Part shown: positions 16,331 to 24,856 of the stretch, piece after piece | Layout: each line of letters begins with the position of its first letter | Position numbering within the stretch: the stretch's first letter is position 1 | Program-made: the position numbers and the translations under genes | Source of the DNA: Halorubrum depositum | Lineage (GTDB): Archaea > Halobacteriota > Halobacteria > Halobacteriales > Haloferacaceae | NCBI RefSeq assembly: GCF_007671725.1 | Contig: NZ_VCNM01000004.1 | Location: 62,001-126,000, forward strand | Direction of reading: 5' to 3' | DNA: 64,000 nucleotides | The notes under the pieces: generated by a model | What the model was told of the DNA's origin: nothing | Databases searched by the model: none | The model's input: only the letters and a program-made list of their open reading frames with translations

Positions 16331-18530
16331 CGTCCTCTCCCTCCATCGACCCGCCGTCAGGTTTGGCAGAAACGGTTTCCGACTCTTTCGACTGTCCGTT
16401 CGTCACCTGCTCTTCCAGCTTCTCTCGGAACTCCTGGACGTCCGTATCAACTGCGTCTTCACCAGCTCCAGGGAGTGAGGATCGCCGTTGCTCGGTCGGG
16501 TCGAAGTCGATGACTTGCTTCTCCTTGGGCATTGCCTCGACCTTGATGCCGCGCCACTCGCCGTCGACGCCGACGAGCGCCTCAGAGAACCCAGCGTCCT
16601 CGTTGCCGGGGACCGCGTCCTGCACGTAGCGCATCTGGGCGTAGTTCAACCCGAACTCGTCGGCCCACTGGTCGTCCATTCCATCCAGGCGGTGGAACTG
16701 CTTGACGGCACACTGGTCAAGAATGGCTTCGGACTCGGCGTGCTCGAAGAACTCGTCGACGGTCTGGGTAACGAGACGAATCGAGAGATCGTGGTGACGG
16801 TGATGTCGGAATACCGTCTCGAGGAACGCTAGACTCGCAGCGTCCTGCATGATGTACCGCGCCTCGTCGATGACGAACACGACCTCCTTGTCCGTCTCTT
16901 TCGCCCGCTCGTAGACGAGCGAGATGAGCAACTGCATCGTCAGTGCCGTGCTGCTGTCGACGCTGCCCTCCTGTTGTGCGAGATCGAGGTAGATGACTTT
17001 CTCGTCGCGAATGTCGAACTCTGAGGACTTCCCGAGATTAGCGTGGCGACCCTCCTCCTCGAAGGGACGAAGCTGGTCCAGAAGCCACGTCGCGTCCTCG
17101 CGAATCTTCCCGGCCTCCTCGTCGGAACGAACGACGAACTCCTCGGGGTCGTCGACCATGTCTTCGAAGACGTCCATCATATCCCGGATAGTCGGGCTGG
17201 GGTTGCTGTGCGTCGAGATATCGTCGGTGATGTCGTTGCGCTTGTAGGCACGCTTGAGACCGAGTTCGAGCGTCGTCCGACGATCCCCGAGCGAGATGCC
17301 CCGCAGTGCGAAGAAGTTCGTCAGGAAGCTCATCGCGTCGTCGAGCTTCTCGTTGAACGGGCTCGCATCCTCACCCATCGCCCGCTGGACGTGGTCGGGT
17401 GTCTGACGGATCTCCAAAGGATTCAGACCGAGCGTCCCACCGACGGTGATGCGTTTCGCACCGAGCGCTTCGGCGACCCCCGCCCAGTTGTTGAGCGGTT
17501 CGAGGATGATGCCGATTCGGTCCTTACTCTGCTCGATAGAGCGGATGAAGTTCTGCTTCGAACTGAACGACTTCCCAGACCCAGTATCGCCGACGGTGAA
17601 CATCGCATACCCGTTGTCACGGGCGAACGGGTCGATGACGACCGGGCTCTGGTTGTCCTTGTGAATCCCGAACTCGACGCCGCCCTCCTCGAGAATCGTC
17701 GCGTTGTGCGGCGAGGACAGCAACGCGCCGACGGCACCCCCAAGGGCGATCGACTCGCGACCGAATTCGTTGTCGCCAATGGGTGCGGCGGACTGGAGGG
17801 CAAGGTCTTGCCGACAAATAGCGGTCTTCGGCGTGAGGTTCGCTGGGTCGTCGCGGAGGGCGCTCTTGACCTTCTGGACTGAGTCCCTGAGGTCCTCCTT
17901 GTCGTCGGCGCGAACCGTGACGAACATCCCCTGGTCGAAGACGTTCGCTCCGCTCTCGACGGCCTTGTAGGTCGCAGCGGCCTCGTTTGCTCGCTCTTGG
18001 AGGTACGCACTGCGGACACTCTGTTCAAGATCGGCGTCGACCTGGAGGTCGTCAGCGATGTCCTGTAGTTCGTTCCGCGCTCGCTGCTGGTTCTTCGGGG
18101 TGATGTGCGCTGTGAGGTCGAACTCGACGTCGGTCAACTCGAAGAGATCGCTCAGATACCCGTCGTTCGGGTAATCGGCGTAGTCCGCGATGTACAGCGT
18201 CGTCGTCCACTGCTCGCCGACGCGTGCGGATCGTGTCTCCCACTCGATGGCTGCTGGCGCAGTCACCGTTTTGTGGGACTCAGAGATGTCGTCGAGGAGC
18301 TGGCCTTCCGCGTGACCCTCTTCGAGCGTCTCCTCGTCGAGGACGTCCGAGAAATCGACTTCGGGTTCGTCGTCGGCGGTGTGCCAGTCCCAGAGGAGTT
18401 TCCCGACGACGCCGAGGACTACAACCAACAGAAGGTAAATCGCCGCACCCTCGGGTGACGTTGGGTTCCGTAGCCACTCTGTGAGTTGGGTGAAGGTCCC
18501 GCCACCCGCCTGCAGGACAACGTTACGCAT
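16323..18530 (-). CDS. VirB4/TraC-type secretion ATPase
   Basis: A 735-residue VirB4-family ATPase. One N-terminal membrane segment (AAIYLLLVVVLGVVGKLLW) comes first. The ATPase part has Walker A GDTGSGKSFS near 315 and Walker B VVFVIDEARY near 550, then a conserved RLVTQTVDEFF block. VirB4 proteins power conjugative type IV secretion. I chose the ATG at 18530, because GGGAGGATG precedes it at good spacing; ATGs further upstream lie deep in the preceding gene. It overlaps that gene by 8 bases and sits in one operon with the PrgI-like and VirB6-like genes. Confidence 0.9.
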   Translation of the reverse strand: MRNVVLQAGGGTFTQLTEWLRNPTSPEGAAIYLLLVVVLGVVGKLLWDWHTADDEPEVDFSDVLDEETLEEGHAEGQLLDDISESHKTVTAPAAIEWETRSARVGEQWTTTLYIADYADYPNDGYLSDLFELTDVEFDLTAHITPKNQQRARNELQDIADDLQVDADLEQSVRSAYLQERANEAAATYKAVESGANVFDQGMFVTVRADDKEDLRDSVQKVKSALRDDPANLTPKTAICRQDLALQSAAPIGDNEFGRESIALGGAVGALLSSPHNATILEEGGVEFGIHKDNQSPVVIDPFARDNGYAMFTVGDTGSGKSFSSKQNFIRSIEQSKDRIGIILEPLNNWAGVAEALGAKRITVGGTLGLNPLEIRQTPDHVQRAMGEDASPFNEKLDDAMSFLTNFFALRGISLGDRRTTLELGLKRAYKRNDITDDISTHSNPSPTIRDMMDVFEDMVDDPEEFVVRSDEEAGKIREDATWLLDQLRPFEEEGRHANLGKSSEFDIRDEKVIYLDLAQQEGSVDSSTALTMQLLISLVYERAKETDKEVVFVIDEARYIMQDAASLAFLETVFRHHRHHDLSIRLVTQTVDEFFEHAESEAILDQCAVKQFHRLDGMDDQWADEFGLNYAQMRYVQDAVPGNEDAGFSEALVGVDGEWRGIKVEAMPKEKQVIDFDPTEQRRSSLPGAGEDAVDTDVQEFREKLEEQVTNGQSKESETVSAKPDGGSMEGEDDA

Positions 18531-19644
18531 TGGTCTCATCCTCCCGGCGCGAGTGGCCGATGATCGGTTGCTCGCGAACAACACGCTCTGCCTCGTCGTA
18601 GTCGTGCTCGCGACCGTTCCAGAAGTCCATATTCAGAACGAACAGTTCGACCGTACTGAGCCGGCGAGCAGACCACCCGGACGCCTGCTGGATGAACTCG
18701 GCGCGAACGTCGTTGACGCGGCTGTCCAGCTTCTCGAACATCTGGGCGCGGCGCTCGACATCTGTGAGGTCCTCACGACGAGTCACGAATGGGTTGAACA
18801 GGAACCCAATGACGGGGAACTGCGTCAGTTTCTCGGCGGGTGTCCCTTCGTCTCGGTATCTATCGTAGACTTCGAGCGGCGTGACCTCGACGCCGATGTA
18901 GTAGCGCACCTGTTGGATGCCCCGGTCACGCATCTCTTTGGGACGCGTCTCGCGGTACTCCTCGAGGAGTTCCCGGAAGATCGGGTTCTGTTTGACGTCC
19001 TCGTCGTTGAGCCGCTCCTCGATTGTCTCGGTGATTTGCTCTACCGGAAATGATCGGGTTGTGGCGTGGAGTTTGAGCTTCGAATCAAGTTCCTTGTTGG
19101 CGAACTCTTCGCCCGCCTCCTGGAGCTGAGCCCAGTCGTCGGACATCGCGAAGTCCATGTTCCCCGGGTCAATCTCGATGAACGCTTCCATCGTGCCGTC
19201 CGCTCGTTGAATCGCTCCAGCACCAGGCCATGCTCGTTTGACGTTCGTGAGGTCCTGCGTTCGCTCGTCCGGTTTGAACGGCGTGTAGTTCGCGAGACCG
19301 CCTTCATTCCGCTCTGTCTCGTTCGTGGTACTGTCGGGCTCCTCTGGGGCACTGAACGTAACTCGCGGTCGCTTGGCGTATCGATAGACGTCCTTCGTCC
19401 ACGTCCACGCGTTCAGGTGGTCAGGAGAGACGTAGATGACGGCAACGCCAAACCCGAATCCTCCTGCTACGAACGGGAGGGCGAGTGACTCGATACCAGT
19501 GAGGCCAGCGATGAACAGGCCCATGATCGGGAAGGCGATGAGCACACCGACGTCCCCCTCCTCGATGTTGAGGTAGGGGATGCGACTCTCTTCGCCGAAC
19601 TGGTCCATGATGCGCCGTGCGGCTGCGTCTTGATCCATCGACAT
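18523..19644 (-). CDS. PrgI/VirB3-like membrane protein
   Basis: A 373-residue protein. Two membrane segments lie near the N-terminus (about 33-52 and 56-74), then a long soluble domain. PrgI/VirB3 proteins have this short two-helix start and sit next to VirB4. The soluble part may equal the N-terminal domain that VirB4 has in other systems, here encoded separately. Start MSMDQDAAARRI is well placed, 2 bases after the VirB6-like stop. A structural part of the archaeal transfer channel. Confidence 0.7.
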   Translation of the reverse strand: MSMDQDAAARRIMDQFGEESRIPYLNIEEGDVGVLIAFPIMGLFIAGLTGIESLALPFVAGGFGFGVAVIYVSPDHLNAWTWTKDVYRYAKRPRVTFSAPEEPDSTTNETERNEGGLANYTPFKPDERTQDLTNVKRAWPGAGAIQRADGTMEAFIEIDPGNMDFAMSDDWAQLQEAGEEFANKELDSKLKLHATTRSFPVEQITETIEERLNDEDVKQNPIFRELLEEYRETRPKEMRDRGIQQVRYYIGVEVTPLEVYDRYRDEGTPAEKLTQFPVIGFLFNPFVTRREDLTDVERRAQMFEKLDSRVNDVRAEFIQQASGWSARRLSTVELFVLNMDFWNGREHDYDEAERVVREQPIIGHSRREDETNA

Positions 19645-19646
19645 TG

Positions 19647-20762
19647 TTAGTGGATTCCTCGATCAAACTCCATTCCACGATCAGTGCTCGATGCCTCTGT
19701 CGTTGCTCCGCTTGGATCGTTCTCAGTCCGGCGATATGAAGGAGGATCGCTGTCCCCGCCGCTGTGGCCTCCTCGAGCAGCTGCTTTCTGTGCGACAGCG
19801 TGACCAGCAGCCGCTTTTGGCCCCCATCGTGCTGCCGTCGTCGCGACGCCAGCACCGCCGACATACGCACCGGCTGCGACACCGCCGACGAGGGCAGCTC
19901 CCTTCGTCGCACCACCTACGACCTTGGCAGTCAACGGAGTCGCGTACTTGAACGTCTTCCAGGTTATGTAGAGCGCAACCAGTGGTAGAGAAGCAGCAAC
20001 TAGGAACTTGAGAAAGGCAGTCTCAGGAGTGAGCGTCCCGCCACCGTATATCAGGTCATAGCCTTTGAATACTATCGATGCTGGTAGTGGTAGGACGGCA
20101 AGGGGGACAAACCGCTTGCAGAACCCCATGGCGATATCAGAGACAATTGGTATATTTCCATACCCAAGGGCGATCGCAATCGGCATTCCGTAGAGATAGA
20201 CATAGAGGAGAATCTCACGGATGTAAAACAGGGCCTCTAGTGCCCACATTGAGATGCCTCCGATCAGCGCAAACAACAGCGATAACCCAGGATTGGTCAG
20301 CGTCACGCTGAGGAATCCCAACATAGCGTTACGAAGCGAAGCCATACCGGGCATCAGAGCAATCGAGAATCCATCAACAATGTAGAGCGTGAGGACACCG
20401 ACCCAATACCAGACAATAATCAGAAACGCACCAACCCACGCAGTTTTCTTTGTTTTCCTCGCTTCGTATGCACTACCGATATTGAATATTCGGATGGTAT
20501 GACGCCCTTGTACGCTCATCACGAGCAGCAGCAACGCGATGAGCATTATTTCGCCACCGACGAGTGCATCCTGAATCGTTGACCAGGGTGCGTTCGTCGG
20601 TTCCCCGAAGACGAATGCTCCATCCGTCTGAGGAGTGGGGGTCCCAAACATCTCCTCGGTGAGCTTGTTGTATCCCGTCGTCAGGCCATCCATGAAGAGG
20701 CCGATAATCCAGTCAACGACGTCTTTGAACCCCTCTAAGACAACGTCGATTAGATCAACCAT
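19647..20762 (-). CDS. VirB6/TrbL-like polytopic membrane protein
   Basis: About 371 residues with around eight membrane segments between residues 70 and 290, then a Gly/Ala-rich soluble tail (GAALVGGVAAGAYVGG). This is the usual shape of VirB6/TrbL channel proteins, which show little sequence conservation. Start: ATG at 20762 lies 2 bases after the stop of the lipoprotein gene; a TTG two codons upstream is possible. Lies directly before the PrgI-like and VirB4 genes. Confidence 0.7.
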   Translation of the reverse strand: MVDLIDVVLEGFKDVVDWIIGLFMDGLTTGYNKLTEEMFGTPTPQTDGAFVFGEPTNAPWSTIQDALVGGEIMLIALLLLVMSVQGRHTIRIFNIGSAYEARKTKKTAWVGAFLIIVWYWVGVLTLYIVDGFSIALMPGMASLRNAMLGFLSVTLTNPGLSLLFALIGGISMWALEALFYIREILLYVYLYGMPIAIALGYGNIPIVSDIAMGFCKRFVPLAVLPLPASIVFKGYDLIYGGGTLTPETAFLKFLVAASLPLVALYITWKTFKYATPLTAKVVGGATKGAALVGGVAAGAYVGGAGVATTAARWGPKAAAGHAVAQKAAARGGHSGGDSDPPSYRRTENDPSGATTEASSTDRGMEFDRGIH

Positions 20763-20764
20763 GA

Positions 20765-21604
20765 TCAAGCCTCACTGATTGTGATTTCGCAGTTTTGCAT
20801 TTCGTCAGAGTCAGTGTACTCTACATTGTACGATTTTGTGACTTCTTGGCCAATGACTCGAGTTTCTAACCCGACCGTGAACTTCCCACTGTTTCCATCA
20901 GTCGAACAGCCCATACCCTCGTCACCAATTTCCGAACCGAATGGGAATGAATCACTGAAGAGATCTACTGTCTCACCTGCTGGAATCACAACGCTGTCTT
21001 TTTCATAGATTCCACTTCCGCGGGGATCTTCGACAGGGTTAGGGACATCTCCAGTAAACCGGAGCTCAACGACCGCATCTGGTCCGTTCCCGGAGTTCTG
21101 AATAGTAACAAATGCCTCTCCATTCTTCTTCGAGTCAGTTTTGCTTTCACCGTAGACCTCATCCCATGGCTTGTCAGGATTGTTTCGGTAGAGTCCAACG
21201 TCTCGAATCTGGATTGCCGGTTCGATACTCCTCGTAATTTCTACGACTGTCTCCTCACCTTTCAGAGCGACCACGCGGTACTCTCCGGGCTCGTACGTGG
21301 TTCCGATCTCGTACGATACCTGTTGGGCCCCTGCGGCCACGTCACGCTTTCCGAACAGCTCTCCATTAGGTTGGATGAGGTTGACCTGGTCGACGTCGGC
21401 TTCGGGCGAGAGCTCGACGACGAGTGTCGTCCCGTCGACAGCGACTCGCTTGAGTGGCCCCTTGCTCTCTGAATCGGTTGTCCCGTCACCGGGAGTTCCG
21501 GAGCTATCACCGTTGTTCAGACAGCCAGCCACGCTCACAAGCGCGGCGCCTGCGACTGTTCGGAGGGCGTTTCGCCTACTGATGTGTGGGTAATTCTGTG
21601 TCAT
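20765..21604 (-). CDS. Tat-exported lipoprotein of the transfer operon
   Basis: A 279-residue protein. The N-terminus has a twin-arginine signal (SRRNALRTVAGAALVSVAGC) with a lipobox ending at Cys28, followed by a Gly/Ser/Thr/Asp-rich tether. The rest looks like two beta-sandwich-like domains (PGEYRVVAL, then AFVTIQNSGNGPDAVVELRF). Exported folded and lipid-anchored outside the membrane. Its position in the secretion operon suggests a surface component of the transfer machine; the fold does not show a partner. Confidence 0.7.
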   Translation of the reverse strand: MTQNYPHISRRNALRTVAGAALVSVAGCLNNGDSSGTPGDGTTDSESKGPLKRVAVDGTTLVVELSPEADVDQVNLIQPNGELFGKRDVAAGAQQVSYEIGTTYEPGEYRVVALKGEETVVEITRSIEPAIQIRDVGLYRNNPDKPWDEVYGESKTDSKKNGEAFVTIQNSGNGPDAVVELRFTGDVPNPVEDPRGSGIYEKDSVVIPAGETVDLFSDSFPFGSEIGDEGMGCSTDGNSGKFTVGLETRVIGQEVTKSYNVEYTDSDEMQNCEITISEA

Positions 21605-21607
21605 GGG

Positions 21608-23344
21608 CTATGGATCTTGTTGGAAGATGTCTTCTGGGCCGAGCATCCGGAGGAGACGGCGTCCCGCGTAGAACATTACGAAGAAGGGAATGAACTGCCA
21701 GCCGACCTCGAAGATGAACGCGAACCAGCCGTCGATGGTTCCGAGTGGATGCCACCGGGCGGTCGCCGTATCACTCACGTAGGCCGGATTGTGTCCGAGC
21801 CACGACCCTGGATGATACCGAGCGGTGTAGATACCGGGTTCAGTGATCGTCACGATGGCTACGCCAGAGGCGTTGGTCTCGACCTCCCGATTGGCGATGG
21901 TGATGTAGCCATCACGTGAGATGCCACCGATAGGATACCGGCGGGCGCTATCGTTGAGGACGATCGGTGCGCCAGTCTGGTTGTCACGTAGCTCAATCCG
22001 AAGCGTCGCCTGTGATTCGTTTTGCTGGAGAACCTCGACGGTGAGATTGCTACGACGAAGTTGCCGTTCAGAACCGGCATCGGGCTCGACGATAGACGCG
22101 TTCACACCGCGAACGATGCCTGCGACGTGGAGTGCTTCTCTGTCGACGTTCTCGGCGCGGACGGCGACACCGTACGTCGTCTCGTAGGACTGATTTACGA
22201 TCTCGACGTTGACGTTCTCGCCGATAGTCTCCAGCGGGGAGGGGCGTTCCGTTCCCCAGGTGTCGATGATTTTGGGGCCGTCCCGGACGGGCTCAGCTCG
22301 TGGTCCGATTCGGGACGGATACGCGTGGACGTACACGGGGATCGCATCGGACTCGACTTCGGCGCTGTCGGTTCGGTTCGACCTGACGAGCGTATCCCAG
22401 TTGGTGTTGCGGGCCGTGTAAAACCGCCAGACACCGCGTACGCTCGCGTTCCCCTCGTCGGTGAGTGTGTACCCTTGCCACGGACGAGACTGGAAGATAG
22501 CCACGCCAGCATCGCCGTTGGGGTACTCGGCGTAGTAGGGGTACGCAGAGAGGTCGTATATCTCGACATCGACCGAGTCCGAAACGTTTCGCGTCTCCTC
22601 ACGATAGACGACGTCGACGTTGGTTCCGCCGCCCACGTCGGTCCGTATCGTCTTCTTCAGCCGAACGTGGATCTCTGCTTCGAGAGTGAGGGTTGCACTC
22701 CAGTCGTCGGTGATCTGGTAGTTGATGGCCGGCGTGTGCGACCCATCAGTCCTCGCGATGGTCTCCCCGTCTTTCTGCAGCCGAACTTCCTCGATCTCGT
22801 GTTCCGTAAGCGACCACTCGATGGTCCTGTTCCCGGAGGAACTCCCATTTGGAACACGGACCCGGTAATCGACGAACCCACGCATCGTCCCATTCGGTGC
22901 GATGTAGAGTGGGGTATCACCGGACTCGAGGTGACCACGAGTCGACGGCTGAACCGCAAACACTGTCGCATGGGCGTCTTCGATGAAGACACCGTCTTCG
23001 AGGGATGCGTGAGGCGGATGAACTGACGTATCTGACCCACCGGCTTCGAGGTCGCCGAAATCGTTTCGAGTCCACGTTGCGGCGGTTGAAGGCGGCCGCT
23101 TGAACGTGATGTCTGTCCCATTCGCGAGCTGATGGACGGACGTGCGGTCCTCTCCGTAGCGCTGGCGGTACTCTTCTTGACTGATATAGTTATCCGCATC
23201 GCGAGACCAGAGCGTCGCTGACTCGTTCTCAGAAAGGCCGTTCCCCTCAGTACCCGGGCGTGGTGGATCGGCTGCGACGACACCCGTGACTAGGCTCGTC
23301 ACGAACAGGGCGGCCATGAGCACGGAGAGCTCTCGTTGTTCCAT
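21608..23344 (-). CDS. surface glycoprotein-like membrane protein of the transfer operon
   Basis: A 578-residue protein. A Sec-type signal (LSVLMAALFVTSLVTGVVAA) is followed by a large beta-rich outside domain. It carries about fifteen N-x-S/T sequons, an unusually high number. A single membrane helix near the C-terminus (WFAFIFEVGWQFIPFFVMFY) leaves a short cytoplasmic tail. I chose ATG 23344 (MEQRELSV), because the 17 codons upstream would bring a basic stretch before the signal. It may contact recipient cells or cover the transfer apparatus. Confidence 0.7.
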   Translation of the reverse strand: MEQRELSVLMAALFVTSLVTGVVAADPPRPGTEGNGLSENESATLWSRDADNYISQEEYRQRYGEDRTSVHQLANGTDITFKRPPSTAATWTRNDFGDLEAGGSDTSVHPPHASLEDGVFIEDAHATVFAVQPSTRGHLESGDTPLYIAPNGTMRGFVDYRVRVPNGSSSGNRTIEWSLTEHEIEEVRLQKDGETIARTDGSHTPAINYQITDDWSATLTLEAEIHVRLKKTIRTDVGGGTNVDVVYREETRNVSDSVDVEIYDLSAYPYYAEYPNGDAGVAIFQSRPWQGYTLTDEGNASVRGVWRFYTARNTNWDTLVRSNRTDSAEVESDAIPVYVHAYPSRIGPRAEPVRDGPKIIDTWGTERPSPLETIGENVNVEIVNQSYETTYGVAVRAENVDREALHVAGIVRGVNASIVEPDAGSERQLRRSNLTVEVLQQNESQATLRIELRDNQTGAPIVLNDSARRYPIGGISRDGYITIANREVETNASGVAIVTITEPGIYTARYHPGSWLGHNPAYVSDTATARWHPLGTIDGWFAFIFEVGWQFIPFFVMFYAGRRLLRMLGPEDIFQQDP

Positions 23345-23372
23345 GGGCTCGCGACGGGGATGGTAGAGTGAC

Positions 23373-23795
23373 TTACCAGGGGACGAGGTCAACACACTGT
23401 GCCAGCGGCAGCCCCATCATCGACCCCGCAACGGTGTACAGCGGGCCGAGAACAACGAGGACGACGGCGGACTTCATCGCCGAGCGCTTGTGGCGCTTGA
23501 GGCCCTTCTTTTGCTCAGGGTTCAGGGTGAACATCTCGATGAGGGAGTCGGCCTGCCAGACCACGGCAAGGCCGACGATGCCGAGTCCAGTGGTCAGCTG
23601 GAAGAAGCCCTCAATCATACTCGGTAGGTTGTCCGCGCTGCAAACAGCGCTGGTCTGTGCTGCGACGGGCTGGACAGCGAACAGACTCAACAGCGCAACT
23701 GTAAGGACGGCTTGTCTGGAGACTTTGCTCACTGCCGTGGACTGACTGTCAGTGCGATTCTCAGGCGTCTCGGAGGGTGTACTGTCCTGTGACAT
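23373..23795 (-). CDS. small membrane protein, pilin-like (VirB2/TrbC shape)
   Basis: A 140-residue protein. A Ser/Thr-rich N-terminus of about 28 residues precedes a signal-like helix ending AVQPVAAQ. A short region with Cys and two membrane helices (about 64-84 and 110-130), separated by a basic loop (KKGLKRHKRSA), follow. Leader plus two helices with a charged loop is the layout of VirB2/TrbC pilins. The sequence itself is not diagnostic. Located 28 bases upstream of the surface glycoprotein gene. Confidence 0.55.
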   Translation of the reverse strand: MSQDSTPSETPENRTDSQSTAVSKVSRQAVLTVALLSLFAVQPVAAQTSAVCSADNLPSMIEGFFQLTTGLGIVGLAVVWQADSLIEMFTLNPEQKKGLKRHKRSAMKSAVVLVVLGPLYTVAGSMMGLPLAQCVDLVPW

Positions 23796-23801
23796 TGCGG
23801 G

Positions 23802-24050
23802 TTATTCCTCTGCGTCTTCGACGAGTGTCTTCAGATCGGCGTACCGATTGGTCTCGTCGACGATTTCTTCTTTCGTGTGGCCCAGCTCGCGAGCCCGTTC
23901 GAGGAGGTCACGGAGGTCGTCGGGGTCGACGTCGCGGACTTCCATTTCCTCGCGGAGGGTGCGGCGATAGAGGGCGGAAGCGTTGATGTGGTCGTTCCAC
24001 ATCAGGTACAGGTCATCGATGTCTTCGATGGTAACTGACCGAGTTATCAT
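23802..24050 (-). CDS. small acidic hypothetical protein
   Basis: An 82-residue, mostly helical acidic protein (EVRDVDPDDLRDLLERARELGHT). No known motif. It is first in the transfer operon, 6 bases before the pilin-like gene. The paired half-sites of copy C lie about 150 bases upstream. It may be a small regulator or chaperone of the operon. Confidence 0.6.
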   Translation of the reverse strand: MITRSVTIEDIDDLYLMWNDHINASALYRRTLREEMEVRDVDPDDLRDLLERARELGHTKEEIVDETNRYADLKTLVEDAEE

Positions 24051-24197
24051 ACGTGCGAGTATGGGTATGCACCAACGGAGTCGTGGTACACATTATGGGA
24101 AAATTTGGTGAGGAATAAATATTTTCTGTATATGGAGAATGTTGCTAATCTATGAATGTCTCGGGGGTATTTGGCCCGAAGATAACATCGAACCATC

Positions 24198-24239
24198 TTA
24201 ACCAACAGCACAGGTGAGATATTGGGTTTCGTTGGTTAA
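24198..24239. promoter_or_regulatory. paired inverted half-sites, copy C
   Basis: TTAACCAAC (24198-24206) and GTTGGTTAA (24231-24239), 24 bases apart, outer span 42 bp. It lies upstream of the first gene of the transfer operon and just past the stop of the XseB-like frame. With copies A and B it marks the element from end to end. Confidence 0.75.
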
Positions 24240-24258
24240 TTCTTCGTGAGCGAACTTG

Positions 24259-24444
24259 TCATTCTAACTCTTTGATCTCACCATCTCTATCGACGACGAG
24301 TTCGCGGAGCTTCGCAAGTCGGTCTTGTCCCACTTGAAAAATCTCCTCTCCATCCGAGATCGAAATCTCACCGGTTTCCAGCTGCTCGATCAGCGTCTTG
24401 ATTCGCTCGACGTCGTCCGCGATCTCTGTGTCGACCTCGCGAAA
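24259..24444 (-). CDS. XseB-like fragment, start not resolved
   Basis: About 61 codons encode a helical hairpin resembling the exonuclease VII small subunit (IKTLIEQLETGEISISDGEE and a following QVGQDRLAKLREL). The frame is open further upstream, but no good start codon exists between the stop of the histone-fold gene (24452) and the conserved part. It may start at a non-standard codon by coupling, or be a remnant that lost its start. No large subunit gene is seen. Confidence 0.4.
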   Translation of the reverse strand, partial: FREVDTEIADDVERIKTLIEQLETGEISISDGEEIFQVGQDRLAKLRELVVDRDGEIKELE

Positions 24445-24451
24445 TCCGGAG

Positions 24452-24619
24452 CTACAGGTCGCGGAGATGGACCGTCTTCCTGTCGTTCGATTCGGCACGC
24501 TCGGCGGCGTCATCGAGGAGATCGGCGACCTCCTCGTTGAGGGAGTTGTAGAAATCGGCCGAGACGTTGTGGTCCGACAGTGCATCCTTCACAGCTGCTT
24601 TGACGATCAGGTCTGACAT
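24452..24619 (-). CDS. small histone-fold protein (DUF1931-like)
   Basis: A 55-residue protein, read from the ATG at 24619 to TAG at 24452. It starts MSDLIVKAAVKDALSDHNVS and ends RAESNDRKTVHLRDL. The pattern of helix, DxxNVSxDFY, helix with EEVADLLDDAAERA, then NDRKTV matches the short haloarchaeal histone-fold family (DUF1931) as I remember it. It probably binds DNA as a dimer. It is close to the point where the transfer region begins, and directly upstream of the XseB-like frame. Confidence 0.75.
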   Translation of the reverse strand: MSDLIVKAAVKDALSDHNVSADFYNSLNEEVADLLDDAAERAESNDRKTVHLRDL

Positions 24620-24823
24620 TTTATGGTGAACTTTGCTTGTCCGCTATATATAGGTTCGAAGTTTTTCATGCAGGATTCCGGCCCTTGTACTGCCGGAACG
24701 CCTTTAGACATCAGAGAGATGGTATTCAACCCTCAAGCAAGGAAACAAACGGATACACGATCTAACCGAATTCTAGCGAGACACCATTGATAATTGACAC
24801 TCCAAGTAACACAGATGAAGAAA

Positions 24824-24846
24824 ATTATAAATTTAGCCATGTCTAA
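24824..24846 (+). promoter_or_regulatory. promoter with TATA-like element and TTAG-N6-CTAA box
   Basis: ATTATAAAT (24824-24832) looks like an archaeal TATA box. It is followed at once by TTAG-CCATGT-CTAA (24833-24846). A transcript starting about 25 bases after the TATA box would begin near the ATG at 24857, so a leaderless message is likely. The box is shared with the multicopper oxidase promoter and probably binds the DtxR-family product. Confidence 0.55.
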
Positions 24847-24856
24847 TTCTTTTCCA

